A stretch of 64,000 nucleotides of DNA from Nonomuraea jiangxiensis (GTDB taxonomy: Bacteria > Actinomycetota > Actinomycetes > Streptosporangiales > Streptosporangiaceae). The stretch's first letter is position 1. Every line of letters starts with the position of its first letter. The position numbers and the translations under genes were made by a program. Below, one piece after another: positions 25,262 to 36,161 of this stretch. The notes under the pieces are model-generated. The model saw only the letters and a program-made list of their open reading frames with translations, did no database searches and was not told the origin of the DNA. The stretch spans positions 186,001 to 250,000 of the forward strand of contig NZ_FNDJ01000004.1 in NCBI RefSeq assembly GCF_900099965.1, in the 5' to 3' direction.

Positions 25262-26377
25262 GTGAAACGGGTTCCCATGCTCTCGGCAGGTCACGCGGCG
25301 GTGGACTTCTATCAGGGCGCGGTCCCGGCGCTGGTTCCCTTCCTGGTGGCCGGGCGCGGTTACGGGTACGTCGCCGTCTCCGGCATCGTGCTGGCGGCCA
25401 CGTTGCTGTCGTCGATCGTGCAACCGCTGTTCGGGGTGCTGACCGATCGGTGGCGGATGCCGTGGCTGATCCCGTTGAGCATGGTGGTCGCGGGGGCCGG
25501 GGTGGCGTTCGGCGGCGTGACGGACTCCTATGCGCTGACGTGGCTGGCGGTGGCGCTGTCCGGGCTGGGCGTGGCGGCGTACCATCCGGAGGCCGCGCGG
25601 CTGGCCAGGATCGCCAGCGCGGGCAGCCACGTCCGGATGAGCTGGTTCTCGCTGGGCGGCACGCTCGGGTTCGCCACGGCTCCCGTGCTGGTGACGCCGC
25701 TGCTGGCGTGGTGGGGTCTCGGCGCGTCGCCGTTCCTGGCGGTTCCGGCGGTGCTGGGGGCGGCGGTGACGCTGCCGGCGATCCTGGCGACGGCCGGGGG
25801 TGAGCGGGCGGCCACGGCGGCCGGGCCGGCGTCCGGTCGCGACGACTGGCCGTCGTTCGTCCGGCTGACGCTGGTGATCGTCTTCCGCTCGGTCGTGTAC
25901 GTCGGGCTGAGCGCGTTCGTGGCCCTGTACATGGGGGGCGGGGCGGCGGGGGCGGTGGCGCTGTTCGTCCTGTTCGCCGGCGGCGCGGTGGGCACGGTGC
26001 TGGGCGGCAGGCTGGCGGCCCGCTGGGGGAGGACGCGGACGATGCGCCTGGCCTACGCGCTGTCGATTCCCGCGGTGGCGGGGGTGGCGCTGGCCCCCGG
26101 GCCGGTCGCGCTGGTCTTCATCGCGGCCTCGTCACTCGCCTTGTACGCCCCCTTCTCCCTGCACGTCACGCTGGGCCAGGACCTGCTGCCGAGCCGGGTG
26201 GGCACGGCCGGCGGCGTGACCCTGGGGCTGGCGGTGAGCGCGGGCGGCCTGGCCGGCCCGCTGGTGGGGGCCGTGGCGGAGGCGACCACGTTACGGACGG
26301 CGCTGGCGTGCCTGATCGTGTTCCCGGTCCTCGCCTGGCTCCTCGCCCGCACGCTCAAGGAACCGGCGCTGACCTGA
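25262..26377 (+). CDS. MFS transporter, fosmidomycin-resistance (Fsr) type
   Basis: 371-aa major facilitator with about 11-12 membrane segments. The N-terminus HAAVDFYQGAVPALVPFLV and SSIVQPLFGVLTDRWRMPWL match the Fsr branch of drug exporters. It probably expels a small toxic compound by proton antiport; the substrate is unknown. Start GTG 25262 has GAGGGC just upstream. It is divergent from the AraC/cupin gene, which is the expected local regulator. Confidence 0.88.
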   Translation: MKRVPMLSAGHAAVDFYQGAVPALVPFLVAGRGYGYVAVSGIVLAATLLSSIVQPLFGVLTDRWRMPWLIPLSMVVAGAGVAFGGVTDSYALTWLAVALSGLGVAAYHPEAARLARIASAGSHVRMSWFSLGGTLGFATAPVLVTPLLAWWGLGASPFLAVPAVLGAAVTLPAILATAGGERAATAAGPASGRDDWPSFVRLTLVIVFRSVVYVGLSAFVALYMGGGAAGAVALFVLFAGGAVGTVLGGRLAARWGRTRTMRLAYALSIPAVAGVALAPGPVALVFIAASSLALYAPFSLHVTLGQDLLPSRVGTAGGVTLGLAVSAGGLAGPLVGAVAEATTLRTALACLIVFPVLAWLLARTLKEPALT

Positions 26378-26437
26378 TTGACGTCAGGCGCGGTGTCCAG
26401 GCGGCCGGTGGCTCCCGTACGGCGCCCCAGTGCGTGG

Positions 26438-28087
26438 TCACCGCGTGGCCATGGACGCGACGGAGGCGTTGTCGTGCTGGGAGGGGTCCAGGGGCGTGGA
26501 CCAGACGTGCGCGGCGAGGTCCAGGCGGCGGCCCGCGGCGCGTCCCACGTGTACCTCGGCCGAGATCGTGACCGGCTGGTCCGGATGGACGGCGGCGATG
26601 GTGCAGGTGGCCCGCCGGTCCACCTGCAGGCACCTGGCCCCGGTGACGCTGACCAGGCTGGTGCCGCGCGGCAGGATGAGCGTGACGGGCACGTGGGCGG
26701 CGGCCATCAGGCCACGCATGGTGACGACGGCGGCGACGGTGGCGGTGGTGCCGCGCCGGACCGGCCGGGACGGTGCCGAGGCCCGGATGGACAGCGCGTC
26801 GTACACGCCGTCCGGGTCGGCCTGCCGCACGATCGCGCCGTAGCCCGCGAAGTTGAGGGCGGTCGCGACGGAGTTGCCGTCGGGCTCGCCGTCGTCCTTG
26901 CCCGCCGACAGCACGCCCACCAGGTCGTTGGTGCCCTTGATCACCCAGGGACCGCCGCTGTGCCCCTTGTACAGGTGGCAGTTGTCGGTCTCCATGCGCC
27001 CGGGGGCATGGATGTGGGCGGCCAGGGCCGTGCCGTCGATCGCGGGTGGGGTGGCGGGCCGGGTCCTGCCGACGCAGAAGAGCTGGTCCCGGCCGTCGTA
27101 CGGCTTCCTGCCGGACAGGCCGGGGTAGCCGGTGGTGACGATGGAGTGCCGGCCGCCTTCGTTGCGCATCGGGGTGAGGGCGCCGACGGCCTCCTGGAGG
27201 GTGTCGTCGCGCCGGCCGACCTCGATGAGGGCGATGTCGTAGACGGAGTTCCAGTCTCCGCCGATCAGGCCGGTGTAGCCGTCGGGTTTCCAGACCCGCC
27301 GTCCGCCCCACCGCCCGTACGGCTCGCGCTGCCGGACGCTGGTCGCCCGCCCGTCGTAGGCGGGGACGAAGGCGAAGTTGGTGTGCCACTGGCCGAGTTG
27401 CGAGTCTTCGGGTACCCCGTACACGCAGTGGGCGGCGGTGACGATGAGCAGCCGGGTGGCGGAGCGTATGACGGAGGCGCTGCAGGAGTCGCCGGTCCCG
27501 GCGGCGTTGACGAAGAACAGCCGCCCGCTGGTCCGGCTCAGCACCGACCGCGTGTACGGGCGGCGCACGTGGGCGTAGCCGTTGGCGTCCCCGCCGGGGG
27601 TCAGCCGCTTCAATCCGGGCACGCTGAGCCGCTGTGCGACGCCCTGGCCGGATCGCGGGCCGATGGCCGGGCCGGATCGCGGGGCGGTGGCCGAGGCGGG
27701 CCGGCTCGCCGGTAGGTCGGCGGCCCTGGCCTTGGCCTGCTTGCCGGCCGTCCAGTACCGCACGGCCTGGCGGGGCCGCATCGGCGGCGACACCTCGGCT
27801 CCCCACGCCAGGCCCGGCACGATGGCGTGCGCGGGCGGCTGGACGCCCGTGACGGGGAGCGCCTGCGGCCGGTGGCCCGTGGTGGCGTGCGCGGGCGGCG
27901 TGGCTGATACGGCAGGGGCAGCCGCGTGGCCCGCGGCGGCGTGCGCGGGCGGCGTGGCTGATACGGCAGGGGCGGCGGGCGGTTGCCCGGGTGTGGTGGC
28001 TGCGGGAGGCCGGGGGGTCGTCGGCGGGGGCGTCGCGAGCGCGACGCCTGCCAGCGTGGTCAGCACGGTGACCAAGGTTCTCGGCAC
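26438..28087 (-). CDS. secreted trypsin-like serine protease with Pro/Ala repeats
   Basis: 549 aa. Signal peptide at the N-terminus (VPRTLVTVLTTLAGVALA), then a ~130-residue Pro/Ala/Thr-rich linker containing an 18-residue repeat (PAVSATPPAHA...). The S1-like domain has IVTAAHC (His), YDIALIEV (Asp) and KGHSGGPW (Ser), so the triad is complete. The C-terminal ~110 residues look like a beta-sandwich (RRGTTATVAAVVTMRG ... VTISAEVHV). The GTG start at 28087 was chosen because AGGGGG precedes it by 4 nt; the frame opens 16 codons earlier. Outside location and substrate are inferred. Confidence 0.9.
   Translation of the reverse strand: MPRTLVTVLTTLAGVALATPPPTTPRPPAATTPGQPPAAPAVSATPPAHAAAGHAAAPAVSATPPAHATTGHRPQALPVTGVQPPAHAIVPGLAWGAEVSPPMRPRQAVRYWTAGKQAKARAADLPASRPASATAPRSGPAIGPRSGQGVAQRLSVPGLKRLTPGGDANGYAHVRRPYTRSVLSRTSGRLFFVNAAGTGDSCSASVIRSATRLLIVTAAHCVYGVPEDSQLGQWHTNFAFVPAYDGRATSVRQREPYGRWGGRRVWKPDGYTGLIGGDWNSVYDIALIEVGRRDDTLQEAVGALTPMRNEGGRHSIVTTGYPGLSGRKPYDGRDQLFCVGRTRPATPPAIDGTALAAHIHAPGRMETDNCHLYKGHSGGPWVIKGTNDLVGVLSAGKDDGEPDGNSVATALNFAGYGAIVRQADPDGVYDALSIRASAPSRPVRRGTTATVAAVVTMRGLMAAAHVPVTLILPRGTSLVSVTGARCLQVDRRATCTIAAVHPDQPVTISAEVHVGRAAGRRLDLAAHVWSTPLDPSQHDNASVASMATR
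27884..27973 (-). repeat. 54-bp period direct repeat in the protease linker
   Basis: An identical 36-bp block occurs at 27884-27919 and 27938-27973 (54-nt spacing), with a 16-bp partial copy at about 27824-27839. The repeats are in frame and encode PAVSATPPAHA units of the linker. Confidence 0.85.
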
Positions 28088-28170
28088 GATACCCCCTGAA
28101 CAGCTCGAATACGTCTGATCACTATAAGTGACCATATGGATGCGAAATGTAGGGGGGTGGGGTGTCCTGA

Positions 28171-29181
28171 TCAGCCGGCGGCGCTGTCCCCGGTCCTCCC
28201 GGGCGGCAGGATCTCCGCGGTGCTGGCCTCGGCGGGCTCGCGGTCGGGCCGCAGCCCGCGCCAGGAGGGGTGGCGCAGCATGCCGTCGCCGGTGACCTCG
28301 GCGTACTGCACCTCGCCGACCACCCGGGCCTCGACCCAGTGGGCGTCGCGGGCGTGCTCACGCGGCACCGGCACGTCGAACGGCGGGTCGGGACGCTCCA
28401 GCGGCGCCAGCCGCTCCCGCAGGTCGCGCAGCATGTCCTGGGTGAACCCGGTGCCCACGTGTCCCACGAACAGCAGCCTGCCGCGCGGGTCGTGGGCGCC
28501 GAGCAGCAGCGAGCCGATCATGCCCGAGCGCCGCCCGCCGCCCGGTTTCCACCCGCCGATGACGACCTCGACGGCGCGTACGTTCTTGACCTTGGTCCAG
28601 TCGGAGCTGCGCCGCCCCGGCCGGTAGGGCGAGGTCATGCGCTTGCACACGACGCCTTCGAGTCCGAGCTCCCTGGAGGAGTCGAAGGCCCGTTCCGCCT
28701 GGTCGGAGAACCAGACGGGCACCTCCCACCGGTAGCCGGGCGTCAGGGTGCTCTCCAGCGCCTGCCTGCGCTCGGTGTAGGGGCGGGAGACGAGGCTGGC
28801 CGAGTCGAGGTGCAGCAGGTCGAAGGCCATGAACGTGACCGGCACCGCCCTGGTCAGCTCGGCCACGGCCGCCGGGTGGCGCTGGTGCATCCGGGGCTGC
28901 AGCGCCTCGAACCTGGGCCGCCCGGTCTCGTCGAACGCCACGATCTCCCCGTCGATCACGGCCGCGTGCCCGCCGGTGGCGGCGGCCATGAGCTGGAGCT
29001 CGGGATAGGCGGCGGTGATGTCCTTGCCGTTGCGCGACATGAGGCGGACCTTGCCGTCCTGGACGTAGGCCAGCGCGCGCACGCCGTCCCACTTCATCTC
29101 CACCGCCCAGCCCGCGCCCTGGACGGAGCTCAGGGTCCCGAGCTGGGCCAGCATCGGCGTGTAGGCGGGCAGCCGCACCAT
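28171..29181 (-). CDS. ATP-dependent DNA ligase (LigD ligase-domain type)
   Basis: 336 aa, an adenylation domain plus OB fold. Motif I is VEMKWDGVRALAY with Lys30 as the AMP acceptor, motif III includes DGEIVAFDE, motif IV is LEGVVCKR and motif V WTKVKN. This is the arrangement of the ligase part of LigD or stand-alone LigC enzymes of bacterial end joining. The polymerase and nuclease domains of full LigD are absent, and no ku gene is in the window, so its partners must lie elsewhere. Start ATG 29179-29181 reads MVRLPAYTPMLAQLG. Confidence 0.9.
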   Translation of the reverse strand: MVRLPAYTPMLAQLGTLSSVQGAGWAVEMKWDGVRALAYVQDGKVRLMSRNGKDITAAYPELQLMAAATGGHAAVIDGEIVAFDETGRPRFEALQPRMHQRHPAAVAELTRAVPVTFMAFDLLHLDSASLVSRPYTERRQALESTLTPGYRWEVPVWFSDQAERAFDSSRELGLEGVVCKRMTSPYRPGRRSSDWTKVKNVRAVEVVIGGWKPGGGRRSGMIGSLLLGAHDPRGRLLFVGHVGTGFTQDMLRDLRERLAPLERPDPPFDVPVPREHARDAHWVEARVVGEVQYAEVTGDGMLRHPSWRGLRPDREPAEASTAEILPPGRTGDSAAG

Positions 29182-29229
29182 GGTGCATGCCGTACCCCGT
29201 CCGGCTGATCGACAGTGGCAGACCGGGGT

Positions 29230-29451
29230 CTACAGATGGTCAAGCGGGCTGTCTTCCATCAGCTCGGCCAGGTCGACGCCGTGCTCGCCGAGCTCGTCGA
29301 CGGACGCGCAGTAGCCGCGCAGGTATGTGGTGCCGTTGACCCGGTGGGACACGCGGAGCATCGGGCGATCATCCAGGATGATCGCCTCGATCAGGATGCC
29401 CCCGGGGCCCCGCCACTGTCCCATGGCAAGCCAGGATAAAGGGCCGGACAT
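29230..29451 (-). CDS. small hypothetical protein
   Basis: 73 aa (or 64 aa from the ATG at 29422-29424), MSGPLSWLAMGQWRGPGG ... LRVSHRVNGTTYLRGYCAS ... DLAELMEDSP. It looks like a small beta-rich protein with an acidic C-terminus. I do not recognise a named family, although similar short proteins are common in actinomycetes. No ribosome site is visible before either start. It lies 48 nt upstream of the ligase gene on the same strand, so it may be co-transcribed. Confidence 0.55.
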   Translation of the reverse strand: MSGPLSWLAMGQWRGPGGILIEAIILDDRPMLRVSHRVNGTTYLRGYCASVDELGEHGVDLAELMEDSPLDHL

Positions 29452-29593
29452 AATGGACAGATAATGTGAAAGCCATTCTCCTGCCCTCGGGGGCGCGACA
29501 CGCGCCTGGGATAAGGCGTACTCAAGGTTAGATTTCAGTTACCCAAGGCTTTTCTCGGCATGGCGCGTTAGCGGACGCCTGGCGCGGGCAAAT

Positions 29594-29763
29594 GGGAGAG
29601 CTTCAAGGCTTTTCTCCCGGTCGTGGCCGTGCCCCCGTGACGGCCACGACGGCGTCCCGGCAGGCCCGGTCCGGGGCGATGGCGGCCGCGGGGCCCGGCG
29701 TCGGCGACGCCGCCCCGCGGCCGCCAAAGACGTTCGGCCGCAGGTCCCGCCGGGCCCGGCGGG
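29594..29763. other. cluster of strong hairpins in noncoding DNA
   Basis: Within the 513-nt gap 29452-29964, several perfect inverted repeats follow each other. GGGAGA/TCTCCC is at 29594-29599 / 29613-29618. An 11-bp stem is at 29620-29630 / 29640-29650. A 13-bp stem at 29681-29693 / 29713-29725 holds a nested 6-bp stem (29697-29702 / 29706-29711). An 18-bp palindrome is at 29746-29763, then a CCGCCGG-rich run to ~29820. CAAGGCTTTTCTC also occurs twice (29542-29554, 29603-29615). Open frames here are composition-driven and not convincing. A transcription terminator array or a structured RNA are the options. Confidence 0.6.
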
Positions 29764-29952
29764 TGGCCGTCCCGGGGCCTCGGCCGCCGGCCGCCGCCGG
29801 CCGCCGCCGGCCCCCGCCCGGCGTCGCGTGCCAGGGGCGTGCCCCAACAGCCGGCCAAGATCCGCTCAGGGATCCGCCCGGAAGGTCTGACCAGAGCTCG
29901 GCTGTGGCGTCCCGGATGCCGGACAGAACCGGATTCGGGGGTGGGACCTCCG

Positions 29953-29958
29953 TAGACT
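29953..29958 (+). promoter_or_regulatory. -10 box of the his operon (leaderless)
   Basis: TAGACT ends 6 nt before GTG 29965. No Shine-Dalgarno sequence is separable from the start region (only GAGG directly adjoining), so a leaderless hisD message is likely. The -35 region is not convincing. Confidence 0.55.
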
Positions 29959-29964
29959 GTGAGG

Positions 29965-32348
<2,384 letters not shown>

Positions 32349-32395
32349 CCGCCGATCGACCCACGACCCGCCACCGACACGACGAGGAGAGCACG

Positions 32396-32437
32396 ATGTC
32401 CTGGGACTCCACCATCACCAGCGGAGGGGCCCTGTGA
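32396..32437 (+). CDS. 13-aa ORF translationally linked to hisB
   Basis: ATG at 32396 is preceded by GAGGAG at good spacing, and the frame reads MSWDSTITSGGAL before a TGA that overlaps the hisB GTG (GTGA). It fills the only sizeable gap (85 nt) between hisC and hisB. The strong ribosome site and exact overlap argue for translation, possibly to couple hisB expression; the peptide itself contains no histidine. Function unknown, and chance is possible. Confidence 0.45.
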   Translation: MSWDSTITSGGAL

Positions 32438-33027
32438 GCCGCGTAGGCCGCGTCGAGCGCGTGACGAAGGAGACCTCGGTCCTGGTGGAGGTCGGCCTCG
32501 ACGGCACCGGCCGGGTGGAGGTCGCGACCGGGGTCGGCTTCTTCGACCACATGCTGGCCCAGCTCGGCAAGCACGGGCTGTTCGACCTGACGGTCAAGAC
32601 CGAGGGCGACCTGCACATCGACGCGCACCACACGATCGAGGACACCGCGCTCGCGCTGGGCGCGGCGTTCCGCGAGGCGCTGGGCGACAAGTCGGGCATC
32701 AGGAGGTTCGGCAGCGCGTCGTGCCCGCTGGACGAGTCGCTGGCCCAGGTCACGGTCGACCTGTCCGGCCGCCCCTACCTCGTGCACTCCGAGCCCGAGG
32801 GCCTGGCGCCGATGATCGGCCCCGACTACGACACGACGATGACGCGCCACATCCTGGAGTCGCTGGTCGCCCAGGCGGCGATCTGCCTGCACGTGCACGT
32901 GCCGTACGGGCGCAACGCGCACCACGTCGTGGAGGCCCAGTTCAAGGCGCTGGCCCGGGCGCTGCGCGAGGCGTCCGAGCCCGACCCGCGGGCCACGGGG
33001 GTCCCCAGCACCAAGGGGGTGCTGTGA
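32434..33027 (+). CDS. hisB: imidazoleglycerol-phosphate dehydratase
   Basis: 197 aa, the single-domain actinobacterial form without the phosphatase half found in E. coli. Manganese-binding repeats are seen as GFFDHMLAQLGKHG ... DAHHTIEDTALALG and RHILESLV ... GRNAHHVVEAQFKALARAL. Start GTG 32434 follows GGAGG and overlaps the 13-aa ORF. It makes imidazole acetol phosphate, the substrate of HisC. The stop overlaps the next small gene by GTGA. Confidence 0.96.
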   Translation: MSRVGRVERVTKETSVLVEVGLDGTGRVEVATGVGFFDHMLAQLGKHGLFDLTVKTEGDLHIDAHHTIEDTALALGAAFREALGDKSGIRRFGSASCPLDESLAQVTVDLSGRPYLVHSEPEGLAPMIGPDYDTTMTRHILESLVAQAAICLHVHVPYGRNAHHVVEAQFKALARALREASEPDPRATGVPSTKGVL

Positions 33028-33179
33028 CGGACAACCTCCTCGCCGTCGCGCTGGTGTTCATCGGGCTGTTCCTGATCGGCGGCGTGATCTCGCTGTTCCG
33101 GCAGGGCGTCAAGATCGGCGCGGCCATCTGCGTGGTCGGCGCGGTGATGGCGATCACGGCGGGGGTGTTGTGGTGGTGA
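33024..33179 (+). CDS. 51-aa membrane protein in the his operon
   Basis: VTDNLLAVALVFIGLFLIGG, then a short RQGVK turn and a second hydrophobic stretch ending in LWW: two membrane helices joined by a basic turn. The GTG start overlaps the hisB stop (GTGA), so it is coupled to hisB. Similar small membrane proteins sit at this place in other actinomycete his operons as far as I recall; function unknown. Confidence 0.75.
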   Translation: MTDNLLAVALVFIGLFLIGGVISLFRQGVKIGAAICVVGAVMAITAGVLWW

Positions 33180-33218
33180 GCGACCGATCGACCGCGACTG
33201 AGGAGTGGTGAGCGACCA

Positions 33219-33851
33219 GTGAGACACAACGTCGTGGTGCTCGACTACGGGTCGGGCAATCTGCGTTCGGCCGAGCGAGCGCTCGCCAGGGTGGGCGCCG
33301 ACGTGACGGTGACCGCCGACCTCGACGCCGCCCTGGAGGCCGACGGGCTGGTCGTGCCCGGGGTCGGGGCGTTCGAGGCGTGCATGCGGGGCCTGCGGAG
33401 CGTCCGCGGCGAGCGCGCCATCGGCCGCCGGCTGTCGGGCGGCCGACCGGTGCTGGGCATCTGCGTCGGCATGCAGATCCTGTTCGCCCGGGGCGTGGAG
33501 CACGGGGTGGAGAGCGAGGGCTGCGGCGAGTGGCCGGGCACGGTCGAGCGGCTCGACGCCCCGGTGCTGCCCCACATGGGCTGGAACACGGTCAAGGCCC
33601 CCGCGGGCAGCGTCCTGTTCGCCGGGCTCGACGAGGCCACGCGCTTCTACTTCGTGCACTCCTACGGGGTGCGCGAGTGGGAGTTGCACCCAGGCGAGGG
33701 CTTCGCCGAACCGCTCGTCACCTGGGCCGAGCACGGCGTGCCGTTCGTGGCCGCCGTGGAGAACGGCCCGCTGATGGCCACCCAGTTCCACCCGGAGAAG
33801 TCCGGCGACGCGGGTGCGGCCCTGCTGAAAAACTGGCTCGAGACCCTGTGA
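33219..33851 (+). CDS. hisH: imidazole glycerol phosphate synthase, glutamine amidotransferase subunit
   Basis: 210-aa class I glutaminase that feeds ammonia to His[10 protein letters not shown] at the N-terminus, [10 protein letters not shown] with the nucleophilic Cys (~83), and QFHPEKSG with the His-Glu pair make the triad. Start GTG 33219. The sequence just upstream contains GTGGTGAGCGACC twice (33171-33183 and 33205-33217), leaving the ribosome site unclear (GGAG is 13 nt away). Confidence 0.95.
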   Translation: MRHNVVVLDYGSGNLRSAERALARVGADVTVTADLDAALEADGLVVPGVGAFEACMRGLRSVRGERAIGRRLSGGRPVLGICVGMQILFARGVEHGVESEGCGEWPGTVERLDAPVLPHMGWNTVKAPAGSVLFAGLDEATRFYFVHSYGVREWELHPGEGFAEPLVTWAEHGVPFVAAVENGPLMATQFHPEKSGDAGAALLKNWLETL

Positions 33852-33902
33852 GCGGCCGATGAGACACGCGAGTCCTTTACCCGCCGCGGGACCGGCGGCC
33901 TC

Positions 33903-34232
33903 GTGAGCAAGGAGCGGGCGCGGCGCAGGGCCGCGCGGGAAGCGGAGCGGGCACGCGCGATGCGGGCCAACGAGGAGCGGCAGGCACGCCGCGCCCGCCG
34001 CCGGGCCCTGCTGGCCCGCCTGGTCCCGCGCCCGGTGCGCTTCTACCGCCAGGGCGGCCTGCTGGCCCGCCGCCATCGGGCCCAGAACGTCGTGGTGGCG
34101 CTGGGCTTCCTGCTCGTCCAGGCGGTCGCGTGGCTGATCTGGGGCTCGTTCACGATCAGCCTGGCCGTGCTGGTCTTCTCCCTGTTGCTCGCACCCGTTG
34201 TGGTGACCCTCGCCTTCGACCGGAGGATCTGA
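33903..34232 (+). CDS. small basic membrane protein between hisH and priA
   Basis: 109 aa. Residues 1-45 are Arg/Ala/Glu-rich and probably helical (SKERARRRAAREAERARAMR), followed by two membrane helices (NVVVALGFLLVQAVAWLIWG and ISLAVLVFSLLLAPVVVTLAF). It sits between hisH and priA in the same direction, with its stop directly before the priA ATG. No family that I can name; function unknown. The positively charged N-terminus should face the cytoplasm. Confidence 0.75.
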   Translation: MSKERARRRAAREAERARAMRANEERQARRARRRALLARLVPRPVRFYRQGGLLARRHRAQNVVVALGFLLVQAVAWLIWGSFTISLAVLVFSLLLAPVVVTLAFDRRI

Positions 34233-34955
34233 ATGTCGCTCGTTTTGTTGCCCGCCGTGGACGTGGTCGACGGCCAGGCCGTACGCCTCGTGCAGGGCGA
34301 GGCCGGGACCGAGACCGGTTACGGCGCGCCGCTCGCCGCCGCGCTGGCCTGGCAGGAGGCGGGCGCCGAGTGGATCCACCTGGTCGACCTGGACGCCGCG
34401 TTCGGCCGGGGGAGCAACCGGGAGCTGATCGCCGAGGTGATCGGCAGGCTCGACGTCAACGTGGAGCTGTCCGGCGGCATCCGCGACGACGACTCCCTGG
34501 CCGCGGCCCTGGCCACCGGCTGCCGCCGGGTCAACATCGGCACCGCGGCGCTGGAGCGGCCCGACTGGTGCCGGAAGATCATCGCCGAGCACGGCGACAA
34601 GATCGCGGTCGGGCTCGACGTGCGGGGCACCACGCTGGCCGCCCGCGGCTGGACCGAGGACGCCGGTGACCTGTGGGAGGTGCTCGACCGGCTGGAGGCC
34701 GACGGCTGCCCCCGCTACGTCGTCACCGACGTGACCAAGGACGGCATGCTCAAGGGTCCGAACCTCGACCTCTACCGCCAGATCTGCGCCCGTACCGACC
34801 GGCCGGTGGTGGCCAGCGGCGGCGTCTCGACTCTCGACGACCTGGTCGCACTGGCTTCTCTCGTCCCGGACGGAGTGGAGGGCGCCATCGTGGGAAGGGC
34901 CCTGTACGCTCACGCGTTCACGTTGGAAAACGCGCTGGCCGCGGTAAGCGTCTAG
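34233..34955 (+). CDS. priA: phosphoribosyl isomerase A (HisA/TrpF dual enzyme)
   Basis: 240-aa TIM barrel isomerising Pro[22 protein letters not shown] carries the first catalytic Asp, and [15 protein letters not shown] with the second Asp region and phosphate loop ([17 protein letters not shown]) follow. Actinobacteria typically lack a separate trpF and use this enzyme for PRA isomerisation in tryptophan synthesis too; no trpF is present beside the trpCBA genes in this window, which fits. The ATG directly abuts the previous stop. Confidence 0.94.
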   Translation: MSLVLLPAVDVVDGQAVRLVQGEAGTETGYGAPLAAALAWQEAGAEWIHLVDLDAAFGRGSNRELIAEVIGRLDVNVELSGGIRDDDSLAAALATGCRRVNIGTAALERPDWCRKIIAEHGDKIAVGLDVRGTTLAARGWTEDAGDLWEVLDRLEADGCPRYVVTDVTKDGMLKGPNLDLYRQICARTDRPVVASGGVSTLDDLVALASLVPDGVEGAIVGRALYAHAFTLENALAAVSV

Positions 34956-34975
34956 CTTCGCCAGGAGGGGGCGGA

Positions 34976-35377
34976 ATGAGCGTAGAGATGGAGAACATCG
35001 GGCGAAGAGTGTTCTCGGGCGGCATCTGGGAGGAGAGGTACGGCTACGCCCGTGCGGTCGTCGCGGGCGATCGTGTCATCGTGTCCGGCTGCACGGCCAC
35101 GGTGGACGGAGAGGTGCGCCACATCGGCGACGCCTACAGGCAGAGCCTGACCGCGATCGACATCGCGCTGGAGGCGGTCCTGATGGGCGGCCTGACCTGC
35201 GAGGATGTGGTCATGGTCCGCTATTACGTGGTGGAGCAGCGGCACTTCGACCACGTCGGCCGGGCCATCGGCGAGGTCTTCGGCAAAGTACGGCCCGCCT
35301 GCACCGGCGTACGGGTGGCCGGCCTGGTCGACCCGAGAATGCTGGTCGAGATCGAGATCGAGGCAGTGCGAACATGA
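34976..35377 (+). CDS. RidA-family protein
   Basis: 133 aa of the RidA/YjgF/UK114 family, which hydrolyse reactive enamine/imine intermediates from PLP enzymes. Seen: [35 protein letters not shown] split by conserved spacing, DVVMVRYYV, and [26 protein letters not shown], where the catalytic-type Arg and Glu lie. AGGAGGGGG precedes the ATG. Its last codons overlap hisF (ATGA), so it is part of the his operon. Confidence 0.9.
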   Translation: MSVEMENIGRRVFSGGIWEERYGYARAVVAGDRVIVSGCTATVDGEVRHIGDAYRQSLTAIDIALEAVLMGGLTCEDVVMVRYYVVEQRHFDHVGRAIGEVFGKVRPACTGVRVAGLVDPRMLVEIEIEAVRT

Positions 35378-36135
35378 CCGTGGCGGTAAGAGTCATCCCC
35401 TGTCTCGACGTGGACGCCGGGCGCGTGGTCAAGGGCGTCAACTTCGAGAACCTGCGCGACGCCGGCGACCCGGTCGAGCTGGCCAGGCGCTACGACGAGG
35501 AGGGCGCCGACGAGCTCACCTTCCTCGACATCACCGCGTCCTCGGGCGAGCGCGAGACCATGCTCGACGTGGTGCGCAGGACGGCCGAGCAGGTGTTCAT
35601 CCCGCTCACGGTCGGCGGCGGGGTGCGCTCCGTCGACGACGTCAACCGGCTGCTGCGGGCGGGAGCCGACAAGGTGTCGCTCAACACCGCCGCCATCGCC
35701 AGGCCGGAGCTGCTCACCGAGGCGTCACGGCGGTTCGGCGCCCAGTGCGTGGTGCTGTCCGTGGACGCGCGCCGGGCGCCGGGCACCCCGAGCGGGTTCG
35801 AGGTGACCACGCACGGCGGCCGGCGCGGCACCGGCATCGACGCGGTGGAGTGGGCCGTGCGCGGCGAGGAGCTGGGCGTGGGCGAGATCCTGCTCAACTC
35901 GATGGACGGCGACGGCACGCTCGACGGCTACGACCTGGAGATGCTGCGCGCGGTTCGGGCGGCCGTGCACGTTCCGGTGATCGCCAGCGGAGGCGCCGGC
36001 CGGCTGGAGGACTTCGCCCCGGCGGTGGCGGCAGGCGCCGACGCCGTCCTCGCGGCCTCGGTCTTCCATTTCGGCACGCTGAAGATCTCGGAGGTCAAGG
36101 GCGCGCTCAGGATGGCGGGCCACCCGGTTCGCTGA
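35374..36135 (+). CDS. hisF: imidazole glycerol phosphate synthase, cyclase subunit
   Basis: 253-aa TIM barrel that closes the imidazole ring using ammonia from His[19 protein letters not shown] contains the first catalytic Asp, [17 protein letters not shown] the second, and [17 protein letters not shown] the phosphate site. The start overlaps ridA by 4 nt. It is the last gene of the his operon; a convergent gene ends 26 nt later. Confidence 0.96.
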   Translation: MTVAVRVIPCLDVDAGRVVKGVNFENLRDAGDPVELARRYDEEGADELTFLDITASSGERETMLDVVRRTAEQVFIPLTVGGGVRSVDDVNRLLRAGADKVSLNTAAIARPELLTEASRRFGAQCVVLSVDARRAPGTPSGFEVTTHGGRRGTGIDAVEWAVRGEELGVGEILLNSMDGDGTLDGYDLEMLRAVRAAVHVPVIASGGAGRLEDFAPAVAAGADAVLAASVFHFGTLKISEVKGALRMAGHPVR

Positions 36136-36161
36136 GCCCGCCGGTCAGAGCCGAGCCCGGC

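Noticed and set aside
29539..29847. A 102-aa minus-strand frame in the hairpin-rich region
   Set aside because: Arg/Pro/Gly-rich translation that follows the inverted repeats; no ribosome site and no motif.
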